Shown in pieces: positions 1-8,774 of a DNA stretch of 64,000 nt. Below the pieces are notes generated by a model, which was not told where the DNA came from, ran no database searches, and saw nothing but the letters and a program-made list of their open reading frames with translations. The stretch is from Lysobacterales bacterium (lineage in GTDB: Bacteria > Pseudomonadota > Gammaproteobacteria > Xanthomonadales > Xanthomonadaceae). Numbering within the stretch: position 1 is the stretch's first letter; the number at the start of each line of letters is the position of its first letter. The position numbers and the translations under genes are program-made. The DNA is taken from contig JAEKKX010000019.1 in NCBI GenBank assembly GCA_019510125.1, forward strand, positions 1 through 64,000, read 5' to 3'.

Positions 1-68
1 GGAATCCCGGCATCCGCTTCCTTAAGAATCTCGACGATCTGTGACTCCGTAAACCGACTCTTGCGCAT
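1..68 (-). CDS. IS3-family transposase OrfA, N-terminus only (partial)
   Basis: The 22 visible residues begin MRKSRFTESQIVEIL and run into the window edge. This is the characteristic start of OrfA of IS407-group IS3 elements, the small helix-turn-helix protein made ahead of the OrfAB frameshift transposase. A GGAGG ribosome site lies about 6 bases upstream of the ATG at 68. In this family OrfA binds the terminal inverted repeats and OrfB carries the DDE catalytic domain. The rest of the gene is outside the window. Confidence 0.85.
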   Translation of the reverse strand, partial: MRKSRFTESQIVEILKEADAGI

Positions 69-130
69 GTGAACCTCCGTCAGGTCTATCCTGCCAGATG
101 TTCTCCTCTCGAACTGTCTCAGATCAGGGG
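1..130 (-). mobile_element. Left end of an IS3-family (IS407-like) insertion sequence, cut by the window edge
   Basis: Read on the minus strand, the element appears to begin near position 130 with CCCC followed by an AT-richer terminal sequence. A purine-rich ribosome site (GGAGG) and the start of a transposase OrfA at 68 follow. The adjacent plus-strand sequence from about 131 is the end of an unrelated membrane-protein gene, so the element sits inside that gene. The exact tip is inferred from the break in coding homology; the other end and the target duplication lie outside the window. Confidence 0.75.
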
Positions 131-271
131 AAGGCTACGAGGCAGTACGCGAATCCGCTGTACCGGATGCCGATCACCTTCACCGAGATCTTCCCGGTGG
201 GCGTCCTGGTCTCGCTGGTGTCGGCCGCGCTGCTGCGCAACCCGCGCTTCCTGCCTGCGCGTGCGGACTGA
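131..271 (+). pseudogene. 3' remnant of a DUF4199-type membrane protein, disrupted by the IS
   Basis: The frame that stops at 269-271 reads YANPLYRMPITFTEIFPVG and then a hydrophobic helix ending in LLRNPRFLP. This matches the C-terminal end of DUF4199 inner-membrane proteins, where a conserved FPVG segment leads into the last transmembrane helix. The frame runs upstream into IS sequence without a native start, so the gene appears split at about 130. The 5' part, if kept, lies beyond the other end of the element. Function of the family is unknown. Confidence 0.7.
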
Positions 272-280
272 GGTCCGGAC

Positions 281-1678
281 TCAGCGCTGCGGGGCGTCGA
301 ACACCACGTCGGCGGTGTCCGACTTGCTGCGCACCTTGAACCAGTCGGCGACGCGGGCGCGCTCGGCGTCGGGCACCGGGCGCGAGGCGTGGACCAGCAT
401 CTGCAGCACCGGGGTCTTGTCCGCGCCTTCGGCGATCCGGTAGCCCTGGCTCAGGGTCACCGAATCGACCTGCGGGAGCTGCGCGCGCAGTTCGGCGGCG
501 ATGTCCTGCGACTGGTCCATCAGCGCGTCGCGCGCGGCCATGCGGTTGCGCAGATCGGCCAGTTCGGCGTCCTTCTTCTGCAGCGCCTCCTGGCTGTCCT
601 TGTAGAGGTCGCTGAGCAGGCTGGACTTCAGCGCGGTGACGTCGACCTTGTCGTTCTGCCCGGCCTGGTGGACCAGGATGCGGGCGCCCTTGAGCCCGGC
701 GGTCGCCAGCCGGCCCTCGATGGCCTTCAGCGTCGGCGTGTCCAGCGGCAGGCCGATCAGTGAGACCTCGATCAGCCCGGTCGCCGGATCGACCCGGGTG
801 TCGGCGACGTGCGCGCTGTCGAACCGGAATTCGTCGCGCACGAACGCGTAGGCGCGCGACTTGAACACTTCCTCCTGCACCAGCCGGTAGGCCAGCCAGG
901 TGCTGGGCAGCGCGGTGGCCAGCGCCACCACCAGCAGCCAGTTGCGCATCCGCCGCTCGGTGCGCGCGTCGACGAAGGCGTGGACCGGCACCCGGACCAG
1001 GCGCAGGCCGAGGATCGTCGCCAGCGCGATGAACACGCAGTTGATCGAGTACAGGTACAGCGCGCCGCCGAAATAGCCCCACTGCCCGGTCGCCAGGCCG
1101 TAGCCGGCGGTGCACAGCGGCGGCATCAGCGCGGTGGCGATCGCCACGCCCGGGATGACGTTGGACTTTTCTTCGCGGGTGGCGCCGATCACGCCGGCGA
1201 AGCCGCCGAACACCGCGATCAGCACGTCCCACAGGGTCGGCGAGGTGCGTGCCAGCAGCTCCGACTGCGCCTCCGCCAGCGGGGTGATCGCGAAGTACAG
1301 GGTGGAGACGGTCAGGCTGATCGCGGAGGCGATGGCGAGGTTGAGGAACGACTTGCGGATCAGCGGGAAGTCGTACACCGCCACGCCCAGGCCGACGCCC
1401 ATGATCGGCCCCATCAGCGGCGAGATCAGCATCGCGCCGATGATCACCGCGGTGGAATTGACGTTCAGGCCGATCGAGGCGATGAAGATCGCCGCCATCA
1501 GGATCCACGGCGTCGCGCCGTGCAGCTCGACGCCCTCGCGCAGGCGGCGTTCGATGACCGGGTCCTCGGCCTTGTCCGTCAGCAGGCTGAAGCGCTGCGC
1601 CAGCGAATGGCGCAGTTGCCGCAGATCGTGGGCGTGGCCGGAGCTGGCGCCTGCGTCGTCGTTCGGGGGTTGCGTCAT
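281..1678 (-). CDS. DUF389-family integral membrane protein
   Basis: This 465-residue protein has a hydrophilic N-terminus, then from about residue 55 a run of hydrophobic segments with small-residue-rich motifs (IIGAMLISPLMGPIMGVGLG; later GVAIATALMPPLCTAGYGLA) that mark the DUF389 fold. A soluble C-terminal tail contains a likely coiled coil (about residues 350-400). DUF389 proteins are multi-pass inner-membrane proteins with no established substrate. The start chosen is the ATG at 1678 (MTQPPNDD); an in-frame start at 1843 would add a low-complexity Arg/Pro stretch unlike family members. The gene converges on the disrupted DUF4199 gene. Confidence 0.85.
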   Translation of the reverse strand: MTQPPNDDAGASSGHAHDLRQLRHSLAQRFSLLTDKAEDPVIERRLREGVELHGATPWILMAAIFIASIGLNVNSTAVIIGAMLISPLMGPIMGVGLGVAVYDFPLIRKSFLNLAIASAISLTVSTLYFAITPLAEAQSELLARTSPTLWDVLIAVFGGFAGVIGATREEKSNVIPGVAIATALMPPLCTAGYGLATGQWGYFGGALYLYSINCVFIALATILGLRLVRVPVHAFVDARTERRMRNWLLVVALATALPSTWLAYRLVQEEVFKSRAYAFVRDEFRFDSAHVADTRVDPATGLIEVSLIGLPLDTPTLKAIEGRLATAGLKGARILVHQAGQNDKVDVTALKSSLLSDLYKDSQEALQKKDAELADLRNRMAARDALMDQSQDIAAELRAQLPQVDSVTLSQGYRIAEGADKTPVLQMLVHASRPVPDAERARVADWFKVRSKSDTADVVFDAPQR

Positions 1679-1913
1679 CGAAATCGGCGGCGGCCGCGAT
1701 GGGAAGGTCGGGCTATGGTGCCGCCAATCGCCGGCGCTGGCGAGCCGAAGCCGCCGCCGGACGGGCGGCGAAAGGGCCGGCGGCGGTCGAGGCGGCGTCT
1801 GATTGAAATCGATTGCATGATTGATCTGCTTGATCCCGGTCATGCCCGGAATCGGGGCCCGCGCCTAACGTCGGCGTGAGGGGGCGGGGGCCCCGGCGCA
1901 TGCGAGGCATCCG

Positions 1914-2708
1914 ATGTCGACGATCCTGTTCCAGAACGAAACGCACCGCTGCATCGCCTTCAGTGACCTCGTGCCGGGCGACGACGGCGTCCAGGCCAAC
2001 CAGTTCCTGATCATCGATCACGGCGAGGCCGCGCTGATCGATCCGGGCGGCGACCTGCTGTACACGCCGCTGTGGCTGGGGATCACCGTCCACGTCCGGC
2101 TGCCGCAGGTGCGGCTGATCCTCGCCTCGCACCAGGACCCGGACATCATCGGCGCCGCCGACCGCTGGCTGGCGAACACGCCGGCGCGGATCGCGTGTTC
2201 GCGGCTGTGGGGCCGGTTCGTGCCGCACAGCGTCTCGCACGTGCAGGCCGGGAAGCTCGGCGAGGACCGCTACGTGCTGCTGCCGGACGAGGGCGGCGCG
2301 CTGGCGCTCGGGCGCAGCGCGCTGCACGCGCTGCCGGCGCATTTCCTGCATTCGGTCGGCAATTTCAGCTTCTGGGACCCGGTGAGCCGGATCCTGTTCT
2401 CCGGCGACGTCGGCAGCTCGCTGGTGCCGTCGGGCACGCCCTATCTCGCAGTCGAGGACTTCGCCGCGCACGTGTCGCGGATGGAGGGTTTCCATCGGCG
2501 CTACATGGGCTCCCGGCGCGTGGCGCGGCTGTGGGCGGACATGGTGCGCGGGCTGGATCCGGCGCTGATCGTCCCGCAGCACGGCCTGCCGATGGACGCC
2601 CGCAGCATTCCGGCGTTCCTCGACTGGCTGTCGGACCTGCCCTGCGGCATCGACGTGCTGGACGAGGCGCTGTTCCGCGCGCCGCTGCTGCGCCTCGCCG
2701 CGGTCTGA
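1914..2708 (+). CDS. MBL-fold metallo-hydrolase of the flavodiiron/ODP type
   Basis: This is a 264-residue metallo-beta-lactamase-fold protein. The metal motif is H73-x-D75-x-D77, followed by H146, D165 and H223, the spacing of the di-iron site in oxygen-binding di-iron proteins and the N-terminal half of flavodiiron (FprA/NorV) proteins rather than the HxHxDH of hydrolytic lactamases. There is no flavodoxin domain after it, so it is a stand-alone ODP-like protein. In the family such proteins bind O2 or NO or act in redox sensing; the specific role here is unknown. The ATG at 1914 follows a GAGG ribosome site. No operon partner is evident. Confidence 0.8.
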   Translation: MSTILFQNETHRCIAFSDLVPGDDGVQANQFLIIDHGEAALIDPGGDLLYTPLWLGITVHVRLPQVRLILASHQDPDIIGAADRWLANTPARIACSRLWGRFVPHSVSHVQAGKLGEDRYVLLPDEGGALALGRSALHALPAHFLHSVGNFSFWDPVSRILFSGDVGSSLVPSGTPYLAVEDFAAHVSRMEGFHRRYMGSRRVARLWADMVRGLDPALIVPQHGLPMDARSIPAFLDWLSDLPCGIDVLDEALFRAPLLRLAAV

Positions 2709-2785
2709 GACGCGAAACCGCCATGGGTCTGCGGTAGGCTGCGCGCCGGATCACGGACGCCGTTCGGCACGGCGGGAGCGACGAC

Positions 2786-3889
2786 ATGCGATGGAGGCGG
2801 GGAGGCGCGCTGGCCTGGCTGCTCGCCGGAGGCGCGCTGTGCGCGGGCGCGTGGACGTCGCCGGCGTGCGCGCAGGCGGCGGCGACCCTGGAGGAGCGCT
2901 TCGCCGCCGGCTGCGCCGACACGCCGCTGCCGATGCGGCCCGGCTGCATCGATGCCGCCCGCCGCGCCGACGCGGCCGAGCGCGCCTACGCGCTGTGGCT
3001 GGCCGACCGCCTCGCCGAGGACGGCGGCGCCCGCAACCTCGCGTTCGCGCTGTTCGTCCGCCGCGGCGCGCTGCTCACCCCCGAAACCCTGGCCCGGGCC
3101 GCCGCCGGCGCCGCCGTGCCCGACGCCGCGCTGGACGGCTGGTACCGCCGCGCCCGGGCCGCGGCCGGCGACGACGGCGTGGTCTGGTCGCTGCTCGCCT
3201 CCGCGCAGGGCCAGCCGCTGATGCCGGCCCCGGCCGGCGACGACGCCGTCGCCGCGTGGGCCGAGGCCCAGCCCGACAATCTCGCGCCGCTGCTGCTGGC
3301 GCGCCGGGCCGATGCGCCGCTCGACGCGCTGTTCGCCGCGCTCGACGCACGTCCGCGCAACGCCGTGTACTGGGATCCGGTGCAGGCGCTGGCGATGGAC
3401 GCGGTGCGCCGGCATCCGCCGAAGGCCGAATGGCGCGACGCGGTCCCGGCGCTGCGCGACGGCGCGCTCGACGCCTACGCCCTGGAGCTGGGCGCCGCGG
3501 TGGAACTGCCCCCGTATCGCAGCCTGATCGAGGCCTGCAGCCCGCCCGCCCGCGACGCCGTGCCCGAACGGCGCGCGCAGTGCCGCCGGCTCGGCGCGAT
3601 CCTGCAGGACGCCTCGGACGTGATGGTCGCGCGCATGATCGGCAACCTGCTGCTGCGCCTGAGCGCCGACGACGACGCTTCCCGGGCCGCCGCCCACGCC
3701 GCCTGGCGCCCGCTGTTCTGGCGCCAGCGCCTGATCGGCGAACACGGCGACGCCCGTTACCAGTCGGCGTACCGCGACGCCCTGCGCGCCGACCCGGCGC
3801 AGGACGAAGTGACCCTGATCGATCGCGCCCTGCGCGCGGTGGGCGTGGACCCGGCGCCGCCGGCGGACTGGGAAACGACGGCGCCCTGA
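2786..3889 (+). CDS. Secreted protein of unknown function
   Basis: The 367-residue product begins with a classical signal peptide: basic MRWRRGG, a hydrophobic core, and a likely cut after SPACAQA near residue 32. The mature part is Ala-rich and helical, with scattered Cys residues (for example in AAGCADTP, RPGCID, IEACSPP, RAQCRRL) that could form disulfides in the periplasm. Repeating helical pairs suggest a solenoid or TPR-like fold, but I recognise no named domain. A GGGAG ribosome site precedes the ATG. It is followed, on the same strand, by a second small secreted protein. Confidence 0.7.
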   Translation: MRWRRGGALAWLLAGGALCAGAWTSPACAQAAATLEERFAAGCADTPLPMRPGCIDAARRADAAERAYALWLADRLAEDGGARNLAFALFVRRGALLTPETLARAAAGAAVPDAALDGWYRRARAAAGDDGVVWSLLASAQGQPLMPAPAGDDAVAAWAEAQPDNLAPLLLARRADAPLDALFAALDARPRNAVYWDPVQALAMDAVRRHPPKAEWRDAVPALRDGALDAYALELGAAVELPPYRSLIEACSPPARDAVPERRAQCRRLGAILQDASDVMVARMIGNLLLRLSADDDASRAAAHAAWRPLFWRQRLIGEHGDARYQSAYRDALRADPAQDEVTLIDRALRAVGVDPAPPADWETTAP

Positions 3890-4017
3890 AGCGCCATCCC
3901 CGGGCCGCCGCGGGCTTGCCTGCCCGCGCCGACCGGCCTACCTTGGGGACGGCCGTCGCCCGTCGACGCCCGGGACGCGCCGCACGATGCGGCGCATGCA
4001 GACCAGGGAGCAGGCCC

Positions 4018-4443
4018 ATGCACATGCAACCCCGCCGCGGCATCGCGGCTCGACGCTTCACCCTCGCGATCGCGTTCGTCCTCGCCGGCGCCGCCCACGC
4101 GACCGACCGCCCCGTTGCCACGCCCGCCGTCGACCGCGGCGCTCCGGTGCGCATCGTCCGCACCAGCGGCAACCAGACACCGCAGATCGCGATCTACTTC
4201 GCCATGAGCAACTACACCGTCGACACGACCGTCTACGCCTACGACCCGGACGGCCAGACCGTCTACATGGTCATCGACTTCGGCGACGGCGCCACCGCCA
4301 ACGTCGCCGGCGGCGCGGCCCAGGTCAGCCACACCTACGCCGCGCCCGGCACCTACACTGTGTCGGTCACCGCGATCGACAACGACAGCGGGGTGGGCTT
4401 CGGCAGCCGTTCGATCTGGGTGAGCGGCGGCGATTCGATCTGA
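4018..4443 (+). CDS. Small secreted PKD-like domain protein
   Basis: A 141-residue protein with a signal peptide (RRFTLAIAFVLAGAAHA, cut near residue 29) followed by one PKD-like beta-sandwich domain. The diagnostic segments are DFGDGATA, then the C-terminal strand pattern VSHTYAAPGTYTVSVTAIDN. PKD domains mediate protein or carbohydrate contacts on secreted proteins; here the domain is alone, with no attached enzyme. The ATG at 4018 is preceded by GGGAGCAGG, a good ribosome site. It faces a repeat-rich intergenic region and a convergent gene. Confidence 0.75.
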   Translation: MHMQPRRGIAARRFTLAIAFVLAGAAHATDRPVATPAVDRGAPVRIVRTSGNQTPQIAIYFAMSNYTVDTTVYAYDPDGQTVYMVIDFGDGATANVAGGAAQVSHTYAAPGTYTVSVTAIDNDSGVGFGSRSIWVSGGDSI

Positions 4444-4655
4444 CGCCATCGCCGCGAACGCGCGGCATCGCGGGAGCGCGGCTGCGCGCGGATCGGATCG
4501 GGCGGCGACTTCCGTGAGGCATCGCGAACCTGCGGTGAGGGATCTGCGCTTGCCGAAGCAAGCTTCCGCGCAACGGCAAGGTTCCCCGCAAGCGATCGGT
4601 CGTCCGGACGAGGCCCTTGCAAAGCGCTCGCCGATTCGCGCGGCGCTTTTTTTGC

Positions 4656-4730
4656 CGTCATCCTCGCGCAGGCGAGGACCCACGTCCCAGCGGCGATCAC
4701 GCATGGGTCCTCGCTTGCGCGAGGATGACG
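4656..4730. repeat. 27-bp inverted repeat (copy 1 of an intergenic palindromic repeat)
   Basis: The arms at 4656-4682 and 4704-4730 are reverse complements with one mismatch over 27 bp and a 21-bp loop. The T-run before the left arm and the AACTTGCT segment after the right arm recur at copy 2. The element resembles the palindromic GTCATCCTCGC-type intergenic repeats scattered in many proteobacterial genomes. It lies between convergent genes and may act as a transcription barrier. Confidence 0.85.
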
Positions 4731-4849
4731 TGAGTGCGGGTGAACTTGCTGCCGGCCGACATCGGTGCGGGGGCGTTCCGAATCCGCGGCCGCCATCGCT
4801 GCGGGGCCCGCTGCGACTCCGCGGTCGGCGTCGCGCCGCGCTTTTTTGC

Positions 4850-4924
4850 CGTCATCCTCGCGTCAGCGAGGACCCATGCCACAGTGGCGATTACGCATGG
4901 GTCCTCGCATGCGCGAGGATGACG
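4850..4924. repeat. 27-bp inverted repeat (copy 2)
   Basis: The arms at 4850-4876 and 4898-4924 pair over 27 bp with three mismatches clustered near the middle of each arm, and again have a 21-bp loop. The copy has the same flanks as copy 1 about 194 bp upstream, which points to duplication of a whole composite unit. Confidence 0.85.
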
Positions 4925-4947
4925 GGACTTGGGGTGAACTTGCTGTC

Positions 4948-5060
4948 GGCCGCCATCGCTGCGGGGGCGTTCCGAATCCGTGGCCGCCATCGGCGCGGGT
5001 CCCGTTCCGAATCCGTGGCCGGCATCGCTGCGGGAGCCGCTCCGAATCTGTGGCCGGCAT
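4948..5060. repeat. Tandem array of about 35-bp units
   Basis: Units start with GGCC at 4948, 4982, 5017 and (partial) 5052, with unit lengths of 34, 35 and 35 bp. Each has the core GGCCGCCATCG, then a G-run, then TTCCGAATCCGT. Two more diverged units lie at about 4754-4822 after the first palindrome. The array is too degenerate and too short for a CRISPR and has no unique spacers. It ends about 65 bp before the stop of the next gene on the minus strand. Confidence 0.8.
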
Positions 5061-5123
5061 TCCGTCGCAGTGGAAATCCGGGTCGTTCCTGACCTGCGCC
5101 CAGGCGTGCCTCAAGCGCGTGCC

Positions 5124-5801
5124 TCAGGCGTACGTATGCACACCGACGTGGCGGTCGAAGGCGTCCCGTTCCGCAGGCGGCAGGCGCGAGCGGGCGAGGC
5201 GCAGCGAAAAACCGCCGTGCAGCGTCCCCGCGTCGTTGACCATCCAGTCCATCACGTCCGCATTCGCCACCGTCACCCGGTCCTGCAGCGCGTACTCGGT
5301 GAAGTCGCCCGGCAGTTCGAAGATCTCGCCGACGAAACCGTCGGCGTCGGCATCGACCACGATCAGCCACAGGTAGGCGCGGTAGCCCGGATCCTGCAGC
5401 AGGGCCTTCACCAGCGGCGTCGCGGGGTCCTCGCGGGGGCGCGACAGCAGGCCGCGGAACGCGCCGAGCGTCTGCTGCGCCCGTTCGATCGTTTCCAGGA
5501 ACTCGGGATCGGCGTCGTCGACGAACGTGAACCGCGCGCCGGGATCGAGATCCGGCTTCCTGCCCAGTTCGCGCCGCAGCATCTGCCAGTCGTACCAGCA
5601 GTTGGCGGGGTCGATGTCCGCATAGCCCCGGCGCTCGGCCATCTTCGCGATCGCATCGGGCGGAAGCATCATCACCGCCGCCCCGTCGCGGATCGCAAGC
5701 ACTTCGGCCTCGTCCAGCGGCTGGCCTTTCGCGTCTTCCGCCGCGACCAGCAGCGTGCACAGCGCGGGCACGAACAGCGGCACGAGCGCGTCGTCCTGCA
5801 C
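5124..5801 (-). CDS. DUF2314 domain-containing protein
   Basis: A 225-residue soluble protein. Its C-terminal third has the DUF2314 pattern: [20 protein letters not shown], the dipeptide DWM (in VMDWMVND), then a Gly-rich turn leading into SLRLAR. The N-terminal part (about 1-110) has no domain I recognise. It starts with GTG at 5801, 13 bp after the stop of the AAA ATPase gene and behind a GGAGG site, so the two are probably one operon. Function of DUF2314 is unknown. Confidence 0.7.
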   Translation of the reverse strand: MQDDALVPLFVPALCTLLVAAEDAKGQPLDEAEVLAIRDGAAVMMLPPDAIAKMAERRGYADIDPANCWYDWQMLRRELGRKPDLDPGARFTFVDDADPEFLETIERAQQTLGAFRGLLSRPREDPATPLVKALLQDPGYRAYLWLIVVDADADGFVGEIFELPGDFTEYALQDRVTVANADVMDWMVNDAGTLHGGFSLRLARSRLPPAERDAFDRHVGVHTYA

Positions 5802-5814
5802 GCCGCCTCCGCGC

Positions 5815-7299
5815 TCAGTCGGCCGACACGGTGCGCGCCGCCGCCCACTCGCGCAACGCCGCGACCTGTTCGGCCATCAGCACCGAAAGCGGGCGGGTCG
5901 TCTTCAGTTCGGCGCGCAACTGGAAGTCGCTCAGCGGCAAGTTCGCGGCGTGCGCGGCGTACAGCGCGGCGACCACGGCCTGTTCGATCTCGGCGCCGGA
6001 GAATCCGTCCGACGCGGCGGCGAGCGCGGGCAGGTCGAAGCCGGCCGGGTCCACGCCGCGACGCTGCAGGTGCAGCGCGAAGAGTTCGGCGCGGGCCTCG
6101 GGCGAGGGCAGGTCGACGAAGAAGATCTCGTCGAAGCGGCCCTTGCGCAGCAGTTCGGCCGGCAGGTCCTGCACCTGGTTCGCGGTGGCGACGAGGAACA
6201 CCTGCGCCTTGCGTTCGGCCATCCAGGTCAGGAAGGTGCCGAGCACGCGCCGCGAGACGCCCCCGTCCTCGCTGCCGGTGCTGGCGAGGCCCTTCTCGAC
6301 CTCGTCGATCCACAGCACGCACGGCGCGAGCTGTTCGGCCGATTCGAGCGCCTCGCGCAGGTTCTTCTCGGTCTCGCCGTGGTACTTGTTGTACAGCGCG
6401 CCGAAATCCAGGCGCAGCAGCGGCACGCCGAAGCCGCCGGCGATGGCCTTGGCCAGCATCGACTTGCCGCAGCCCTGCACGCCGAGCAGCAGCAGCCCGC
6501 GCGGCGGGTCGAGCCCCGGCGGCACGTTGCCGTCGACGAACGCGGCGCGGCGCATGTCGATCCAGCGCTTGACCCGCTTCGCGCCGATCACCTGGTCCAG
6601 CTTCACCGGATCGAACGCGTAGTGCAGGTGGCCGCTGCGGTTGACCAGCTCGAACTTCAGTTTCGCCAGTTCCGGCAGGTCGTCGGCGTTGAGCACGCCG
6701 TCGCGGAAGATCAGGTGCCGGGCGATGCGGCGGGCGTCGGTCTCCGACAGCCCGCGCAGGTTGCGCACGATCTGCTTGGCGGCCTCGGCATCGACTTCCA
6801 CCCGCTTGCCGCCGTGCTCGCGGGCGTAGGCGACGGCTTCCTCCTTGACCATGCGCAGCAGCGCGTCGCTGGTGGGCAGGTGCGGGCGGTAGCGCACCGC
6901 ATAGGCCTCGAGGTCCTCGGGCAGCTCGATCTTCTGGCCGACCAGCACCAGCACGTGCGGCAGGCAGTTGCGGCGCTGCAGGATGTCGCGCACCTGGCGC
7001 AGGGTGCCGGCGTACTTGAGGTACGGGGCGAAATCCAGCAGCAGGTACACGCCGCGCTGTTCGGCGCGATAGATCGCCTGCAGCGTCGCCCCGGCGTCGG
7101 GCGCGACGTGGGCCTCGTCCTCGCGATCCATGTCGATCCGGCGCAGGCCCTCGGTGATCGACCAGCGGAACAGCGCCCGCCAGACGTGCATCAGCGACTG
7201 GCGGAACAGTTCGACCACCCGCGGTTCGTCCGGGGTCTCGATGACGATCAGGGGGGTGTCGGCGCGGATCAGCGCCACGAGGTCCTGCAAGCCGCTCAT
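5815..7299 (-). CDS. AAA+ ATPase, Ycf46/stress-response type
   Basis: A 494-residue protein whose N-terminal half (1-240) is the degenerate domain that precedes the AAA module in Ycf46-like proteins. The AAA domain carries Walker A GVQGCGKS at 273-280, Walker B with D332-E333 in LWIDEVEKG, sensor 1 in VATAN, and an arginine-finger region [10 protein letters not shown]. Such proteins are single-ring AAA ATPases linked to stress responses in cyanobacteria and plastids; the bacterial substrate is unknown. The following DUF2314 gene is 13 bp downstream. The gene is divergent from a ParA-like gene. Confidence 0.85.
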   Translation of the reverse strand: MSGLQDLVALIRADTPLIVIETPDEPRVVELFRQSLMHVWRALFRWSITEGLRRIDMDREDEAHVAPDAGATLQAIYRAEQRGVYLLLDFAPYLKYAGTLRQVRDILQRRNCLPHVLVLVGQKIELPEDLEAYAVRYRPHLPTSDALLRMVKEEAVAYAREHGGKRVEVDAEAAKQIVRNLRGLSETDARRIARHLIFRDGVLNADDLPELAKLKFELVNRSGHLHYAFDPVKLDQVIGAKRVKRWIDMRRAAFVDGNVPPGLDPPRGLLLLGVQGCGKSMLAKAIAGGFGVPLLRLDFGALYNKYHGETEKNLREALESAEQLAPCVLWIDEVEKGLASTGSEDGGVSRRVLGTFLTWMAERKAQVFLVATANQVQDLPAELLRKGRFDEIFFVDLPSPEARAELFALHLQRRGVDPAGFDLPALAAASDGFSGAEIEQAVVAALYAAHAANLPLSDFQLRAELKTTRPLSVLMAEQVAALREWAAARTVSAD

Positions 7300-7485
7300 G
7301 GGGTGTGGTCGGGGTCCTGGGCCGAGGGGAAGGCTCCCCCGAAGCCGCGAAACGATAGCAAAGCGGGGCCGTTCCGGGGGGCGGACGACGGCAAGTGCCT
7401 GATCCGGCAGGGATGCCGCCTTGCACGGTTGCCCGCGGCGGCCGGTTCCGGGCTAAGCTGCCGTCACTTCACTGCGGAGGTGCCG

Positions 7486-8115
7486 ATGAAAACGGTTCTG
7501 GTCGCCAGTTCGAAGGGCGGGGTGGGCAAGACCACCATCGCCACCCATCTCGCCGCGCATGCCGCCCTCGACGGCCATCGCACGGTGCTGGTGGACGCCG
7601 ATCCGCAGCATTCCTCCACCCGCTGGGCCGAACGCCGGGCCGAGCTGGAGAGCGCCGTCCTGCCGCTGGACGGCACGAAGAAGAGCTGGGCCAGGCACCT
7701 GCCAGAGGACACCCAGCGGGTCGTGATCGACGCCCCGGCCGGGGCCACGGCCGACAGCCTCGAGGGCTTCCTGGAGGAGGCCGAGGCGCTGGTGGTGCCG
7801 GTGCTGCCGTCGACGCTCGACATCGACGCCACCGTCGGTTTCCTCAACGGCATCGCGAAACATCCCCGGGTCCGCCGCGGCCAACTGCGCGTGGGCCTGG
7901 TCGGCAACCGCCTGCGGCCGTGGACCAACGCGTCCCAGCAGGCGCTGGAACTGCTCCGGCAGTGGCCCTACCCGATCGTCGCCGAACTGCGCGACAGCCA
8001 GGCCTACGTGGTGCTGGTCGGCCTCGGCCGCAGCCTGTTCGACTACCACTCGCAGAACGTCCGCGAGCACCAGGAAGACTGGGCGTCGCTGCTGAAGTGG
8101 GTGAAGAAGGCGTAG
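7486..8115 (+). CDS. ParA-family (MinD/ParA-like) P-loop ATPase
   Basis: A 209-residue protein with a deviant Walker A motif KGGVGKTT at residues 10-17, the DADPQHSS switch motif near 37-44, and IDAPAG as the Walker B region. It is short for a chromosomal ParA and has no neighbouring parB, so it is not the main chromosome-partition ATPase. It fits the orphan ParA-like proteins that position other cargo or copy themselves on nucleoid or membrane. The start ATG at 7486 has GGAGG 5 bases upstream, and a -10-like TAAGCT lies about 30 bp further up. Confidence 0.85.
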   Translation: MKTVLVASSKGGVGKTTIATHLAAHAALDGHRTVLVDADPQHSSTRWAERRAELESAVLPLDGTKKSWARHLPEDTQRVVIDAPAGATADSLEGFLEEAEALVVPVLPSTLDIDATVGFLNGIAKHPRVRRGQLRVGLVGNRLRPWTNASQQALELLRQWPYPIVAELRDSQAYVVLVGLGRSLFDYHSQNVREHQEDWASLLKWVKKA

Positions 8116-8201
8116 CGCGCCGCGATGGCGGGACCGAGCGCGATCCTGCTGCCGCCGTCGCGAAGGGCATGGCGGTTCCCCTCGCCCGGGCGCGCGCGCC
8201 C

Positions 8202-8275
8202 ATGACCTCGCGCCCATGGCTTCAACACCCATGACTTCAGCACCGATGACTTCAGCGCCGATGACCTCGAAGCGC
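8202..8275 (+). repeat. 15-bp tandem repeat containing the start codon
   Basis: Five units, each opening with ATG, begin at 8202, 8216, 8231, 8246 and 8261. The typical unit is ATGACTTCAGCACCG. The first is 14 bp long, so its ATG is out of frame with the other four, which are all in frame with the downstream gene and encode Met-Thr-Ser-Ala-Pro repeats. Copy-number change would alter the N-terminus in steps of five residues. Confidence 0.85.
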
Positions 8276-8686
8276 GCCCTGCCGGTCGCGCTCGGCATCG
8301 GCCTTGTCGTCGCGGTCGCAGGCTATGCCCTGGGCTGGCGCCATGGCCTCGCCCGCGGCGCCGAGACGATCGCGACCCTGTCCGATCAGGTCGCAGCGGG
8401 CCGGGTGTTCTCGCAGGCGGAGCTCGCGCTGGCCGGGCTGGAGGACGCCGCCGCCCCGGCGTCCGCACACCGGCGCGACGTCGCGCAACTGCGCATGGCG
8501 CTGGACGCGCTCGGCGGCATCGTGTTGTCCGGCCATCGGCCTCCGCCGTGCCTGCCGCGCGACGAAGCCACGCAGGCGGCGATCGTGCGGCATTTCGCGT
8601 CGCACCCGATCGCCGCGGACGATCCGGCGCGGCCGATCCTGCAGGCCGCGCAGCGCTACTGCGCGAACGCCCCGGCACCCCGGTAG
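8216..8686 (+). CDS. Small single-pass membrane protein of unknown function
   Basis: Up to 156 residues. The N-terminus is a short repeat (MTSAP units) made by a 15-bp tandem repeat, so four in-frame ATG codons (8216, 8231, 8246, 8261) could start it. None has a strong ribosome site. A single transmembrane helix follows (about residues 21-40, PVALGIGLVVAVAGYALGW), then a soluble helical domain with two Cys (PPPCLPR and RYCANA) that could pair in the periplasm. I recognise no family. Confidence 0.6.
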   Translation: MASTPMTSAPMTSAPMTSKRALPVALGIGLVVAVAGYALGWRHGLARGAETIATLSDQVAAGRVFSQAELALAGLEDAAAPASAHRRDVAQLRMALDALGGIVLSGHRPPPCLPRDEATQAAIVRHFASHPIAADDPARPILQAAQRYCANAPAPR

Positions 8687-8757
8687 AGCGGCCTTCAGGC
8701 CGCTGCTTTTCTGCCCGCGCGCACAACACGAGCCAGGCAGCGGCCTGAAGGCCGCTC
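8686..8757. repeat. Perfect 21-bp inverted repeat (REP-like) between convergent genes
   Basis: Arms at 8686-8706 and 8737-8757 are exact reverse complements over 21 bp with a 30-bp loop. Each arm is itself a hairpin (AGCGGCC / GGCCGCT around TTCA), so the locus can form nested stems like a REP pair. It starts at the last base of the upstream stop codon. The position between two converging genes suggests a bidirectional transcription stop. Confidence 0.85.
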
Positions 8758-8774
8758 CACCGGGCGTGGAGGGC

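Noticed and set aside
1819-1835. FNR-box-like TTGAT/TTGAT pair ahead of the MBL gene
   Set aside because: The half-sites are direct, not inverted, so they do not form an FNR site.
4754-5060. Short tandem units that might be a CRISPR array
   Set aside because: Units are contiguous and diverged, without unique spacers, and there are no cas genes nearby.
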